64,000 nt of DNA from Streptomyces sp. AC1-42W (lineage in GTDB: Bacteria; Actinomycetota; Actinomycetes; Streptomycetales; Streptomycetaceae). The stretch's first letter is position 1. The number at the start of each line of letters is the position of its first letter. The position numbers and the translations under genes are program-made. Location: contig NZ_QKWY01000001.1 in NCBI RefSeq assembly GCF_003248355.1, forward strand, positions 826,001 through 890,000, written 5' to 3'. The notes below the pieces were generated by a model. It saw only the letters and a program-made list of their open reading frames with translations. It was not told the origin of the DNA and searched no databases. Positions 42,615 through 51,173 of the stretch are shown one piece after another.

Positions 42615-45355
42615 TGGCCGTACGCCCCGCGGCCGGCCGCCGCGCCATCGAAGTCCTCCTGGAGAGCGAACTCCCGCATGCGGAGGACCGGCGCCTGGTC
42701 CTGGTCGACGCCACCTACGACGGAGGGGGCCCGGACACCGAGTTCACACTCCGGATCGACGGGCGTAAACGCCGGGTCCGCATCACCGAACAGCACTCCC
42801 CCCTCGGGATCGTCGACGCCTGGCAGCGCCACCGGTCCCAGGAGGACCCGGACGGCGACAGCGTTCTCGTCGTCACCGGCACCGTCCCCGCCGACCAACT
42901 CGGCTGGGACCTGCGCGCCCACGCCGTACGCAGACGCTCCCTCACGGTCGACCCGGCGGACATCGTCAAACAGCTCTTCGGAGCCACGGACCTCGACGCC
43001 CGGATGGTCGGCGAGAAGTGGCTCCTGGACGCTCTGCTCGACGCCGAACCCGCGGACCACTGGCCGCGCGGCGGAGCCGTACTCACCCGTGACCGTGCCG
43101 TACGGGCTCTGCTCGCCGCACGGCTCGGGCTCGGCGACACCACCTCCGACACCCTGGACTTCGACGCCGACACCCTGTTCGCCTGGACGCGGACCGGCGC
43201 CGGCCCCGCCCTGTTCGCAGCCCTTCCCGCCGCCGAGCGTGCGGGTCTCAGCGAGTGGCTGGAGAAAGCCGTCGGACCGGCCGCACCCACGCTTCTGGCA
43301 TTGGCCGCCGACCAACGAGGCGCCGACGCGCTTCCGCTGGGGGCGCTCGCCTCGGCGGCGTTGGCCGCCTCATCGGCGGAGGCCGCCGGATTCGCCCTGG
43401 GCACCCTTTACGGCTCCGCCCTCTCCTCCTTCGACGCCCTGCGGCCCTTCGCCGACGCCGCGACCGGCGTCGTCACCCGCTGGATCGCCCAGGCCGAAGG
43501 CAACAGCACCCACGGAGCCGAGGCACGCAGCCGGGTACTCGCCGTGCTCGACCGGGCCGACCAGCTGGCCGCCGACGCGCGGCTCAGCCCGCTCATCGGC
43601 ACCGACCGCATGCTGCCCTCCGGCTACCGCGCCCGGCTGCGTACCCTGGCCGCCACCCTGGACGGCGACATCGCGCACGCCGAGCAGGCGCTGCGTGACC
43701 TGGCCGAACACCAGCTCGCAGAGCTGAACGCCGAGTCCACGGAGATGGCGCGCACCGCCGTACGCCTGGTGCGCTGGCTCGACGCACCGATGCCGAAGAC
43801 CGGGTCCACGGGCCAGGCCGTGCGGGAGCACATGGCGTCAGCGGCCTGGGCCGATCTGGCCGTCGGGATCCTCTCCGAGGGCGACACCTCGCTCGACACC
43901 GCTGTGGGCGAGGCCTACCACCGGCTGATAGGAGCGATCCGCGAGCGTCGCACCCGGCTCGACGAGGCATTCGCCCGCACCCTCGCCGACTGGACGGAGA
44001 CCGCGTCCCAGCAGTCGACCGGGGGCGCGCTGCTCATCGAGAACGTACTCGCCGAGGCAGCGGCACCGCTCGCCCGCGACGGAGGCCGTCCGCTCATCCT
44101 CGTACTCGACGGCATGAGTGCGGATGTCGCCGTCCAGCTCGCCGGCGAACTGGACCGCAGGGTGTGGACCGAAGTGGTACCCAAACCGCGCCCGGGCAAG
44201 GAGGCGGCCCGCCAGGCGGCCGTGTCCATGCTGCCGTCCCTCACCACGATCAGCAGGGCGTCCCTCCTGAGCGGAGAACCGACACAGGGTGGGCAGAGCG
44301 TGGAACGCGCCGGGTTCACCACGTTCTGGCGCAAGCGCCACCGTGACGCCCACCTCTTCCACAAGGGTGGTTACGAAGGGCCGCCGGGACACCGCCTCGC
44401 CCCCGAACTGCTCGCCACCCTCGCGTCCGACGACATCGTCGCCGTCGTCGTCAACACCATCGACGACGCGCTCGCGGACGGCCGCGAAGGTGCCCGCGGC
44501 CGGTGGAACATCGGCGACATCGCCAAACTCCCCGACCTGCTCAACGCGGCACGCGACTACGGCCGCCCCGTCGTCCTCGTCTCCGACCACGGCCATGTTC
44601 TCGACCGCACCCCGCGTGGCCACCAGCAGACCGACGCGGCGGGGGTGGGAGGCGCACGCTGGCGCACCGGCACCCCGCGGCAGGGGGAGATCGCACTGGC
44701 GGGCCCCCGTGTCCTCGCGGGCGGCGGGCAGATCATCGCCGCCTGGCGGGACGACCTGCGCTACACCGGCAGGCAGGCCGGATACCACGGCGGCGCCGCT
44801 CTTGCGGAGATCACCGTCCCCGTGATCACCGTCGTCCCGTCCGCCGATCTGATCCCGGCCGGCTGGACCCTGCTGCCCGCGGAAAGCACCGCTCCGCACT
44901 GGTGGCGAGGCGGCGGCGACACGACGCCCGAGTCGGCCTCCGCGGCCACCGATGAACGGCCGCGCGGGAGGAAGGCGGCGAAGTCCGCGCAGGTCGTGGA
45001 GGGCGAAGGCATCTTCATGCTGCCCGGAAGGGGCACGCTCGGCGAACAGGCCGTGCAGTCACCCCTCTTCAAGGCCCAGCGTGAGTTCGTCCGGCTCGCC
45101 CCGACGGAGAAAGCCGTCGCCGCGGTCCTCGACGCCCTGCTCGCCGCAGGCGGAAAGCTCTCCCCGGGCGCGGTGGCCGCCGCCGCGCAGGCCGCCACCG
45201 GCAAGTCGCAGCGCAACCCGGAGCGCTTCGCGACCGTTCTGGAGCGGCTGCTGAACATCGACGGATACCCCGTACTTCAGCTCATCGAATCCGGACGGAC
45301 CGTCCAACTCGACAAGTCCCTGCTCCAGCAGCAGTTCCTCGGAGGTGCCGCATGA
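42614..45355 (+). CDS. pglZ: BREX-2 alkaline phosphatase-fold protein PglZ
   Basis: PglZ is the core protein common to all BREX types. The 913-residue protein has a helical N-terminal half and a C-terminal alkaline-phosphatase-superfamily domain: LILVLDGMSADV with the metal Asp, SLTTISRASLLSGEP with the nucleophile region and VVLVSDHGHVLD with the metal-binding Asp/His. It starts one base before the pglY stop ends and overlaps brxD by ATGA, so the four genes pglY-pglZ-brxD-brxHI are one operon. Confidence 0.94.
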   Translation: MAVRPAAGRRAIEVLLESELPHAEDRRLVLVDATYDGGGPDTEFTLRIDGRKRRVRITEQHSPLGIVDAWQRHRSQEDPDGDSVLVVTGTVPADQLGWDLRAHAVRRRSLTVDPADIVKQLFGATDLDARMVGEKWLLDALLDAEPADHWPRGGAVLTRDRAVRALLAARLGLGDTTSDTLDFDADTLFAWTRTGAGPALFAALPAAERAGLSEWLEKAVGPAAPTLLALAADQRGADALPLGALASAALAASSAEAAGFALGTLYGSALSSFDALRPFADAATGVVTRWIAQAEGNSTHGAEARSRVLAVLDRADQLAADARLSPLIGTDRMLPSGYRARLRTLAATLDGDIAHAEQALRDLAEHQLAELNAESTEMARTAVRLVRWLDAPMPKTGSTGQAVREHMASAAWADLAVGILSEGDTSLDTAVGEAYHRLIGAIRERRTRLDEAFARTLADWTETASQQSTGGALLIENVLAEAAAPLARDGGRPLILVLDGMSADVAVQLAGELDRRVWTEVVPKPRPGKEAARQAAVSMLPSLTTISRASLLSGEPTQGGQSVERAGFTTFWRKRHRDAHLFHKGGYEGPPGHRLAPELLATLASDDIVAVVVNTIDDALADGREGARGRWNIGDIAKLPDLLNAARDYGRPVVLVSDHGHVLDRTPRGHQQTDAAGVGGARWRTGTPRQGEIALAGPRVLAGGGQIIAAWRDDLRYTGRQAGYHGGAALAEITVPVITVVPSADLIPAGWTLLPAESTAPHWWRGGGDTTPESASAATDERPRGRKAAKSAQVVEGEGIFMLPGRGTLGEQAVQSPLFKAQREFVRLAPTEKAVAAVLDALLAAGGKLSPGAVAAAAQAATGKSQRNPERFATVLERLLNIDGYPVLQLIESGRTVQLDKSLLQQQFLGGAA

Positions 45356-46683
45356 CCGCCGGGGGCTCGGACATCAGCACGGCACGCCGACGCGACGTGA
45401 TCGACGCCCTGCGGCGTGGAACGGTGCCGCAGTCCGGGCTCGGACTGTTCGCCGTAGGACTGAACCGCTTCGAAGCCGCTCTCGACGACGACCTGGACAC
45501 CGTTGCCCGCGGCGGTTCCGCCTTCCACGCCCTGCGCGGCGAGTACGGCTCCGGCAAGACCTTCTTCGCACGCTGGCTCGCCGAACGCGCCAAGCGGCAG
45601 GGCCTGGCCGTCAGCGAGGTGCAGATCTCCGAGACCGAGACCCCGCTGCACCGGCTGGAGACCGTCTACCGCAGGCTCACCGAACGCCTCACCACCACCA
45701 CCCACCAGCCCTCGGCTCTCCGGTCGGTGATCGACTCCTGGTTCTACGCGCTCGAAGAGGAAGTCCTGGCGTCAGGGGACATCTCCGAGGACGACGAGGA
45801 CGCGCTGGCCGCGGCCGTCGACGAACTCCTGGAGCGCCGTCTCGCCGATGTCGCCCGCACCACCCCCGCTTTCTCCGCCGCGCTGCGCGGCTACCGTCAG
45901 GCCGTCGCCGCAGGTGACGGCGCCCGGGCCGAGGCGCTCATCGCCTGGCTCGGCGGCCAGAAGTCCGTGGCGGCGTCGGCGAAGCGTGCCGCGGGTATCC
46001 GGGGCGACCTCGACCACTTCGGAGCCCTCGGGTTCCTCCAGGGGCTTCTCACCGTCCTGCGGGACTGCGGACACCCTGGTCTCCTGCTCGTACTCGACGA
46101 AGTCGAGACCCTGCAACGAGTGCGCGGCGACGTACGGGAGAAGTCCCTCAACGCGCTCCGTCAGCTCCTCGACGAGATCGATGCCGGACGCTTCCCCGGC
46201 CTGTTCCTCGTCATCACCGGCACCCCCGCCTTCTACGACGGCCGGCAAGGCGTCCAACGCCTCGCGCCCCTCGCCCAGCGCCTCGCCACGGACTTCACCA
46301 CCGATCCCCGCTTCGACTCCCCACGCGCCGTGCAACTGCGCCTGGCGGGCTTCGACCTGGACTCGCTTGTCGAACTGGGCGCCAGAGTGCGCGATGTCTA
46401 CGCGGGAGCGGCTCGACACCCCGAACGGCTGGCCGGGTGCGTCGACGACGCCTACCTCGGGGAACTGGCTCGTGGGGTCGCCGGGTCGCTCGGCGGGAAG
46501 GTCGGCATCGCCCCCCGCCTGTACCTGCGCAAACTTGTCGCCGATGTCATGGACAGGGTGGACGAGTTCGAGGACTTCGATCCACGCACCCACTACGCCC
46601 TCACCCTGAAGGGCTCCGAGCTGAACGAGACGGAACGCAGTGCGGCCGCCGGCGCGGGAGACATCGAACTGGATCTGCCATGA
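45352..46683 (+). CDS. brxD: BREX-2 ATPase BrxD
   Basis: The 443-residue protein (BREX ATP-binding domain family) has DALRRGTVPQSGLGLFAVG, Walker A GEYGSGKTFFARWLAERA near residues 62-79, LRSVIDSWFYALEE, Walker B LLLVLDEVETL (about 243) and VITGTPAFYDGRQGVQRL. It is specific to BREX types 2 and related. It overlaps pglZ and brxHI by four bases each. Confidence 0.92.
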   Translation: MTAGGSDISTARRRDVIDALRRGTVPQSGLGLFAVGLNRFEAALDDDLDTVARGGSAFHALRGEYGSGKTFFARWLAERAKRQGLAVSEVQISETETPLHRLETVYRRLTERLTTTTHQPSALRSVIDSWFYALEEEVLASGDISEDDEDALAAAVDELLERRLADVARTTPAFSAALRGYRQAVAAGDGARAEALIAWLGGQKSVAASAKRAAGIRGDLDHFGALGFLQGLLTVLRDCGHPGLLLVLDEVETLQRVRGDVREKSLNALRQLLDEIDAGRFPGLFLVITGTPAFYDGRQGVQRLAPLAQRLATDFTTDPRFDSPRAVQLRLAGFDLDSLVELGARVRDVYAGAARHPERLAGCVDDAYLGELARGVAGSLGGKVGIAPRLYLRKLVADVMDRVDEFEDFDPRTHYALTLKGSELNETERSAAAGAGDIELDLP

Positions 46684-48827
46684 CGGAACCGGCCGAACCC
46701 TTCGACCACCTCGACCCCGTTCTCGGACACCACATCGTCAACTCCCTCGGCTGGCGCTCCCTGCGTGCCCTGCAGGAGGAGTCCGTCGAGCCGCTCCTCA
46801 ACGGCGAGGACGCGGTACTGCTGGCACCCACCGCGGGCGGAAAGACCGAAGCCGCCGCGTTCCCGCTGCTCACCCGTATGAACCAGCGCGGCTGGAAGGG
46901 CACCAGCCTGCTCTACGTGTGCCCGCTCAAGGCCCTGCTCAACAATCTCCACCCCCGCCTGGAAACGTACGCGGGCTGGCTGGGCCGCACGGCATCGCTC
47001 TGGCACGGCGACATCACCACCGGCAAGCGGCGCCGTATCCTCGCGCAGCGTCCGGACATCCTCCTCACGACTCCCGAGTCATTGGAGTCGATGCTGGTCA
47101 GCGCGCACGTAGACCACCAGTCCTTCTTCTCGGGGCTGAACGCCGTCGTGGTCGACGAGGTGCACGCCTTCGCGGGGGACGACCGGGGCTGGCACCTTCT
47201 GGCCGTACTGGAACGCCTGAGCCGCGTCGTGGGCCACCCCCTCCAGCGGATCGGCCTGTCCGCGACCATCGGGAACCCCGACGAACTGCTGGCATGGCTC
47301 CAGGGCTCCGGACACGGTCGCCGTCCCGCCCGTGTCGTCGCGCCCCACCTTCGAAAGCAGCCGCTGGACGGCTCGGCAACCGCCGCGCCGCCTCCCGGCG
47401 ACATCGAACTCGACTACGTCGGGTCCGTGGCGAACGCCGCCACGGTCATCGCGGCCCTGCACCGGGGCGAGAAGCGGCTGGTCTTCTGCGAGAGCCGCCG
47501 CACGGTGGAGGAGCTGGGCGAGAAGCTGCGGCTGAAGGGCGTGACGACGTTCCTGTCCCACGCCTCGCTCTCCGTGGACGAGCGGCGGCGGGCCGAAACC
47601 GCGTTCGCCGAAGCACGTGACTGCGTGATCGTCTCCACCAGCACGCTGGAACTGGGAATCGACGTCGGAGACCTCGACCGCGTCATCCAGCTGGATGCCC
47701 CAGCGACCGTTGCCTCGTTCCTCCAGCGTCTCGGGCGTACCGGCCGCCGCCCGGGCACCGTACGCAACTGCCTCTTCCTCGCGCTCGACGCGGAAGGGCT
47801 GCTCTCCGCAGCCGCGCTCCTTCTGCAGTGGTCCCGCGGCTGGGTGGAACCGGTCGTCGCTCCTCCCGAGCCGCGCCATCTGGTCGCCCAGCAGCTCCTG
47901 GCCCTGTGCCTCCAGGAGCACCGGGTGGGCGAGAACCTGTGGCAGGAGTGGTGGGGCGGCATCGGGCCGTTCGGGCCGGGGGCCGCCCCCGTCGTGCGCC
48001 ACCTCGTGGAGCAGGGCTATCTGGACCAGGACGGCGGGCTGCTCTTCGTCGGCCCGGAGACGGAACGACGCTACGGGCACCGCCACTTCATGAACTTGAC
48101 CGCGGTCTTCACCGCCCCGCCTGAGTTCACCGTCCTCAACGGCCGCACAGAGATCGGCCGCACCGACCCCGACCTGCTCACCGAAGAGATCGAAGGCCCG
48201 CGCAAACTGCTGCTGGCCGGCCGCAACTGGCTGGTGACGTACATCGACTGGAGCCGCAAGCGCTGTTTCGTGGAACCGGCCGACGAGGGCGGGCGAGCGA
48301 GGTGGAGTGGATTCGGCGCTGAGCGCGTCCGTTCGTTCACCCTCGCCCGCGCCGCTCGTGACATCCTCCTTGGCGGGGAGCCGCCCGTGCGCCTGACCAG
48401 GAGGGCGAAGACCCAGCTCGGCGAGGCAAGGCATACGTATCTCCACGGAGTCCACCCCGGAGGGACGGTCATCACCCGGCACACTGACGGCGACGTCCGC
48501 TGGTGGACCTGGGCCGGACACCGCGCCAACGCCACCCTGGCTGCCTCGATGGCCCCCGTCGTCGCTCCGCGGCGACGGGTCAACGATCAGTGGATCAGGC
48601 TCCGGGACGACCTCAGTCGGGAGGGCTGGCGGTCTGCCCTGACCGACGCGGGTACAAGGCTGTGTCTGCCCGAGGTCGACGGCAGTGCGGTTCGCGGCCT
48701 CAAGTTCGGCGAAGCTCTTCCGCCCCGCCTGGCCGAAGCCACCCTGGCCGCACGTACAGCAGATGAGCAGGGCGCCGGCCGGGTCCTTGCCGAGCCCATT
48801 CGCTTTGTCATGCTCGCCGACGACTAG
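46680..48827 (+). CDS. brxHI: BREX-2 Lhr-like helicase BrxHI
   Basis: A 715-residue superfamily 2 helicase: LQEESVEPLLNGEDAVLLAPTAGGKTEAAAFP (Walker A around 49-56), LLTTPESLESML, DEVHAF (motif II, about 158), LSATIGNP (motif III), STLELGIDVGDLDRVIQ and FLQRLGRTGRRPG (motif VI), with an Lhr-like C-terminal extension. It completes the BREX-2 gene set. An IS5-family element follows 97 bp after its stop. Confidence 0.93.
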   Translation: MTEPAEPFDHLDPVLGHHIVNSLGWRSLRALQEESVEPLLNGEDAVLLAPTAGGKTEAAAFPLLTRMNQRGWKGTSLLYVCPLKALLNNLHPRLETYAGWLGRTASLWHGDITTGKRRRILAQRPDILLTTPESLESMLVSAHVDHQSFFSGLNAVVVDEVHAFAGDDRGWHLLAVLERLSRVVGHPLQRIGLSATIGNPDELLAWLQGSGHGRRPARVVAPHLRKQPLDGSATAAPPPGDIELDYVGSVANAATVIAALHRGEKRLVFCESRRTVEELGEKLRLKGVTTFLSHASLSVDERRRAETAFAEARDCVIVSTSTLELGIDVGDLDRVIQLDAPATVASFLQRLGRTGRRPGTVRNCLFLALDAEGLLSAAALLLQWSRGWVEPVVAPPEPRHLVAQQLLALCLQEHRVGENLWQEWWGGIGPFGPGAAPVVRHLVEQGYLDQDGGLLFVGPETERRYGHRHFMNLTAVFTAPPEFTVLNGRTEIGRTDPDLLTEEIEGPRKLLLAGRNWLVTYIDWSRKRCFVEPADEGGRARWSGFGAERVRSFTLARAARDILLGGEPPVRLTRRAKTQLGEARHTYLHGVHPGGTVITRHTDGDVRWWTWAGHRANATLAASMAPVVAPRRRVNDQWIRLRDDLSREGWRSALTDAGTRLCLPEVDGSAVRGLKFGEALPPRLAEATLAARTADEQGAGRVLAEPIRFVMLADD

Positions 48828-48924
48828 TCACCCGCGCTCTCCACCTGACACGGGGCGGTTCAGTCTGTGCCACCTTACTTGAACGACTTAAGGAGATGGC
48901 AGAAGCACCCGTTTGGGTTACCTA

Positions 48925-49802
48925 AGGGCTGTCCCGTAAATGCTCTTCGAGTCGTTCCGGGCATGGCGGGGTGCCGTACGGCTTGCTGGCCTATCCGGCG
49001 ACGGCGAGGTTGTGCATCCGGGCGATGCCGAGCATGGCGTGGTGGACGCCGTCGCCTTTGAGGCGGCAGTCGCGGAGGATCTTCCAGGTCTTCATCCGGG
49101 CGAAGACGTGCTCGACGCGGGCCCGGACCTGCTTGTGGGACTTGTTGTGCGCCTGCTTCCAGTCGGGCAGGTCTTCGCCCTTCCGCCGACGATGGGGCAT
49201 GACGAGTCCGGTGCCTGGGTAGCCGCCGTCGGCGATCGTCAGCGTGTTACCAACAGCGGCTTTGGCCCCGGATTCCTCCCACGCCTTGCAGTCGTTGCGG
49301 TTCCCGGCGAGCGGCCGGCCGACCACGACGACCAGGCGCGTGTCAGCGTCGATGACGACCTGGTGGTTGGTGGAGTACCGGTAGTTCTTCGACTGCTCGG
49401 CGATGGCGTGGTCGCGGGTGGGAACCAGGGTGCCGTCCACGATGAGCACGGTGTCCTTCGCGAAACGCTTGCGGGGCTGGAGCGCGAGCATCGGCCCGAG
49501 ATGGTCGATGATCCGGTCCGCCGCCGACTTCGACACCCCGAACAGCGGGGCGAGCTGGCGCATGGTCAAGTTCGTGCGCCAGTACGCCGCGACCAGCAGG
49601 GCCCGGTCCTCCAGCGGCAGCGACCACGGCCGGCCCTTGCGGACCGCGTCCGCACCCTCGCGCCGCAACACGGTCACCAGCTTCCCGAAGGCGCGCGGGC
49701 TCAGCCCGGTGAACGGGGCTATCCAGGACGGCTCCGACGCCGTGATCACACCAGCCACACCAAGATCATCCCACCCGTGACCAGCAGTTACGGGACAACC
49801 CT
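48925..49802. mobile_element. IS5-family insertion sequence
   Basis: An 878-bp element with near-perfect ends (AGGGCTGTCCCGTAA left, AGGGTTGTCCCGTAA right, reverse-complemented) and a TA duplication inside a CTAG-type target (48923-48924 and 49803-49804). One transposase gene on the - strand. It marks the junction between the BREX operon and the plasmid-like part. Confidence 0.87.
48991..49749 (-). CDS. IS5-family transposase
   Basis: A ~252-residue transposase: N-terminal HTH (MRQLAPLFGVSKSAADRIIDHLG) and DDE core with D in VLIVDGTLVPT, D in LTIADGGYPGT and E in RVEHVFARMKTWKILRD. GTG 49749 is the probable start because it follows an in-frame stop closely. Complete frame. Confidence 0.88.
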   Translation of the reverse strand: MITASEPSWIAPFTGLSPRAFGKLVTVLRREGADAVRKGRPWSLPLEDRALLVAAYWRTNLTMRQLAPLFGVSKSAADRIIDHLGPMLALQPRKRFAKDTVLIVDGTLVPTRDHAIAEQSKNYRYSTNHQVVIDADTRLVVVVGRPLAGNRNDCKAWEESGAKAAVGNTLTIADGGYPGTGLVMPHRRRKGEDLPDWKQAHNKSHKQVRARVEHVFARMKTWKILRDCRLKGDGVHHAMLGIARMHNLAVAG

Positions 49803-49864
49803 TAGTCGCACGGAGTCGAAGTTGGGCACGACAAGTTGACGACGCTGTGCCCAACGGCTGGTTC

Positions 49865-50710
49865 TCAGCCCATGGCCCCGGGGTGGAGGTCGTAGACGTT
49901 CCGCCCTCGGTACTGATCGTTGAACAGTCCTTGGCGCACGGGCCGCCGTCGCACGGATGCCATCTCGTGCTTGACGAGTTCGTTCAGCCCCTTGCGGCGG
50001 GTCTCGTCGCTGAGGTCGTAGACGTCATGCCCGACGCTCGGCGCGATCCACACCGACTTGTCCGGGTCGCCCCGCTGCTCGTGCAGTAGAACCAAATACA
50101 TGGCCACTGCGGCCCCCGAGAGTTCCCGCACCCATCCACGAGTCCAGAACGCTGCGCTGAGCTGCACATACAGGTGCTCTTCAAGCTCCGTGGGTCGCTT
50201 GGCGAGCGCCTTGACCATGAGCCCGGGTGACTTATACGGCTTCCCGGAACCAGCGTCATCCAGAAGGTGGATGTTGGACGGAGCTCCCCGCCGACGTTCC
50301 AGGCGTACGAAGTTCTCGCTGTTGAGCCACCTCAGTGACTCCTGGACGCGCCGGGCCCCCGTGGTGTCGGGGTCGTCCAGGCCGAGCAGCCGGGCCCACT
50401 GGTGCGCGGGATAGGAGAACACCGGCGCATCCTCGTTCCGGGCCAGCCACAACATGGACAAGTAGAGCCGGAGACGGGTGGTGCCACCCCGCCCTCCACC
50501 ACCACGCAGCAGTCTCGCCAGCGGCGGGGACACCCCGGCGGGGTTCTTCCGCGCGATGAACCGGAAGCGTACGGCTGCACTTCGCGCCCCGCCGGCGGCC
50601 CGCTGAGCAGCAATCGCCGCCGCAGATTGTTCGCTAGGGGCATTAGCAATTCGCTGCGAGTGCGCAATTACAACAAACGGATCCTCGAAATCTTCAGATT
50701 CGGAAGACAC
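49865..50710 (-). CDS. Rep-like winged-helix protein
   Basis: A 281-residue soluble protein, less GC-rich at its 5' end than its neighbours. It shows TTRLRLYLSMLWLARN, WARLLGLDDPDTTGARRVQESLRWLNSENFVRLERRRG (winged-helix-like), and GAAVAMYLVLLHEQRG followed by VYDLSDETRRKGLNELVKHEMASV, a second wing. This two-winged-helix plan resembles plasmid replication initiators, but no catalytic motif is present. GTG 50710 has GAGAGGTAGGG upstream. Beside it lies a CTAG-rich non-coding stretch that could be its binding region. Rep function is an inference; a phage or plasmid regulator is equally possible. Confidence 0.55.
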   Translation of the reverse strand: MSSESEDFEDPFVVIAHSQRIANAPSEQSAAAIAAQRAAGGARSAAVRFRFIARKNPAGVSPPLARLLRGGGGRGGTTRLRLYLSMLWLARNEDAPVFSYPAHQWARLLGLDDPDTTGARRVQESLRWLNSENFVRLERRRGAPSNIHLLDDAGSGKPYKSPGLMVKALAKRPTELEEHLYVQLSAAFWTRGWVRELSGAAVAMYLVLLHEQRGDPDKSVWIAPSVGHDVYDLSDETRRKGLNELVKHEMASVRRRPVRQGLFNDQYRGRNVYDLHPGAMG

Positions 50711-51014
50711 GACCCTACCTCTCTACCTAATATGCCAATTTAGTAGTGGCTGCGTAGACGACTAGCATACACCGCTGTAAGCGTAGGAGCTAGGTGGCTG
50801 TAGACCGAGATTGAGGGGGGTTCCTACCGGTGCAGGGCCCCTGTAAAAGCGCTAGGCTTGCGCTGTAGCCTCGCTCTAGTGTACTTTGAGATCAGTCGAA
50901 GGGCATCCCCGACAACGGCGCGGCCAGGTCTGCCGCACTCACGGAGATGCGTGGAGATGAGCGGCGGGCAGGAGTAGAAGCCGAGGCGGAACCCACTACC
51001 AGGGGGTGGCACCC
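50711..51014. other. CTAG-rich non-coding stretch, possible origin
   Basis: 304 bp without a gene and with lower GC at its start. Four CTAG tetramers, rare in Streptomyces DNA, occur within 118 bp (50762, 50790, 50852, 50876), set in related GCTGTAG/AGCGNTAGG words. The pattern suggests iteron-like sites for the neighbouring Rep-like protein, or vestiges of insertion targets. Confidence 0.4.
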
Positions 51015-51103
51015 CGGGCTATCCGTAAGGTTTCGCAGACCCAAGGTGCGGGTCTGGAGACTGCCCGAACACCGCGGCGGCCCCTCGCGGGGGCCGCTTT
51101 TTT
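51015..51103 (+). ncRNA. candidate structured RNA with terminator
   Basis: CGGGC (51015-51019) pairs with GCCCG (51063-51067), enclosing a 7-bp hairpin CAGACCC/GGGTCTG (51036-51056). Directly after comes GCGGCCCC-TCGCG-GGGGCCGC plus six T, a strong terminator. This is the plan of a small transcript or leader RNA. No known family was recognised. Confidence 0.45.
51077..51103 (+). terminator. rho-independent terminator
   Basis: An 8-bp GC stem with a 5-base loop and a run of six T. One of the few classical terminators in the window; it faces the end of the convergent recombinase gene. Confidence 0.85.
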
Positions 51104-51173
51104 GTGTTCGCCGGCCAGGCCACGTGGCTCTCGATCAGTACCGCCGACAGGCCCCCAAGGGGGACGTCTCGTA

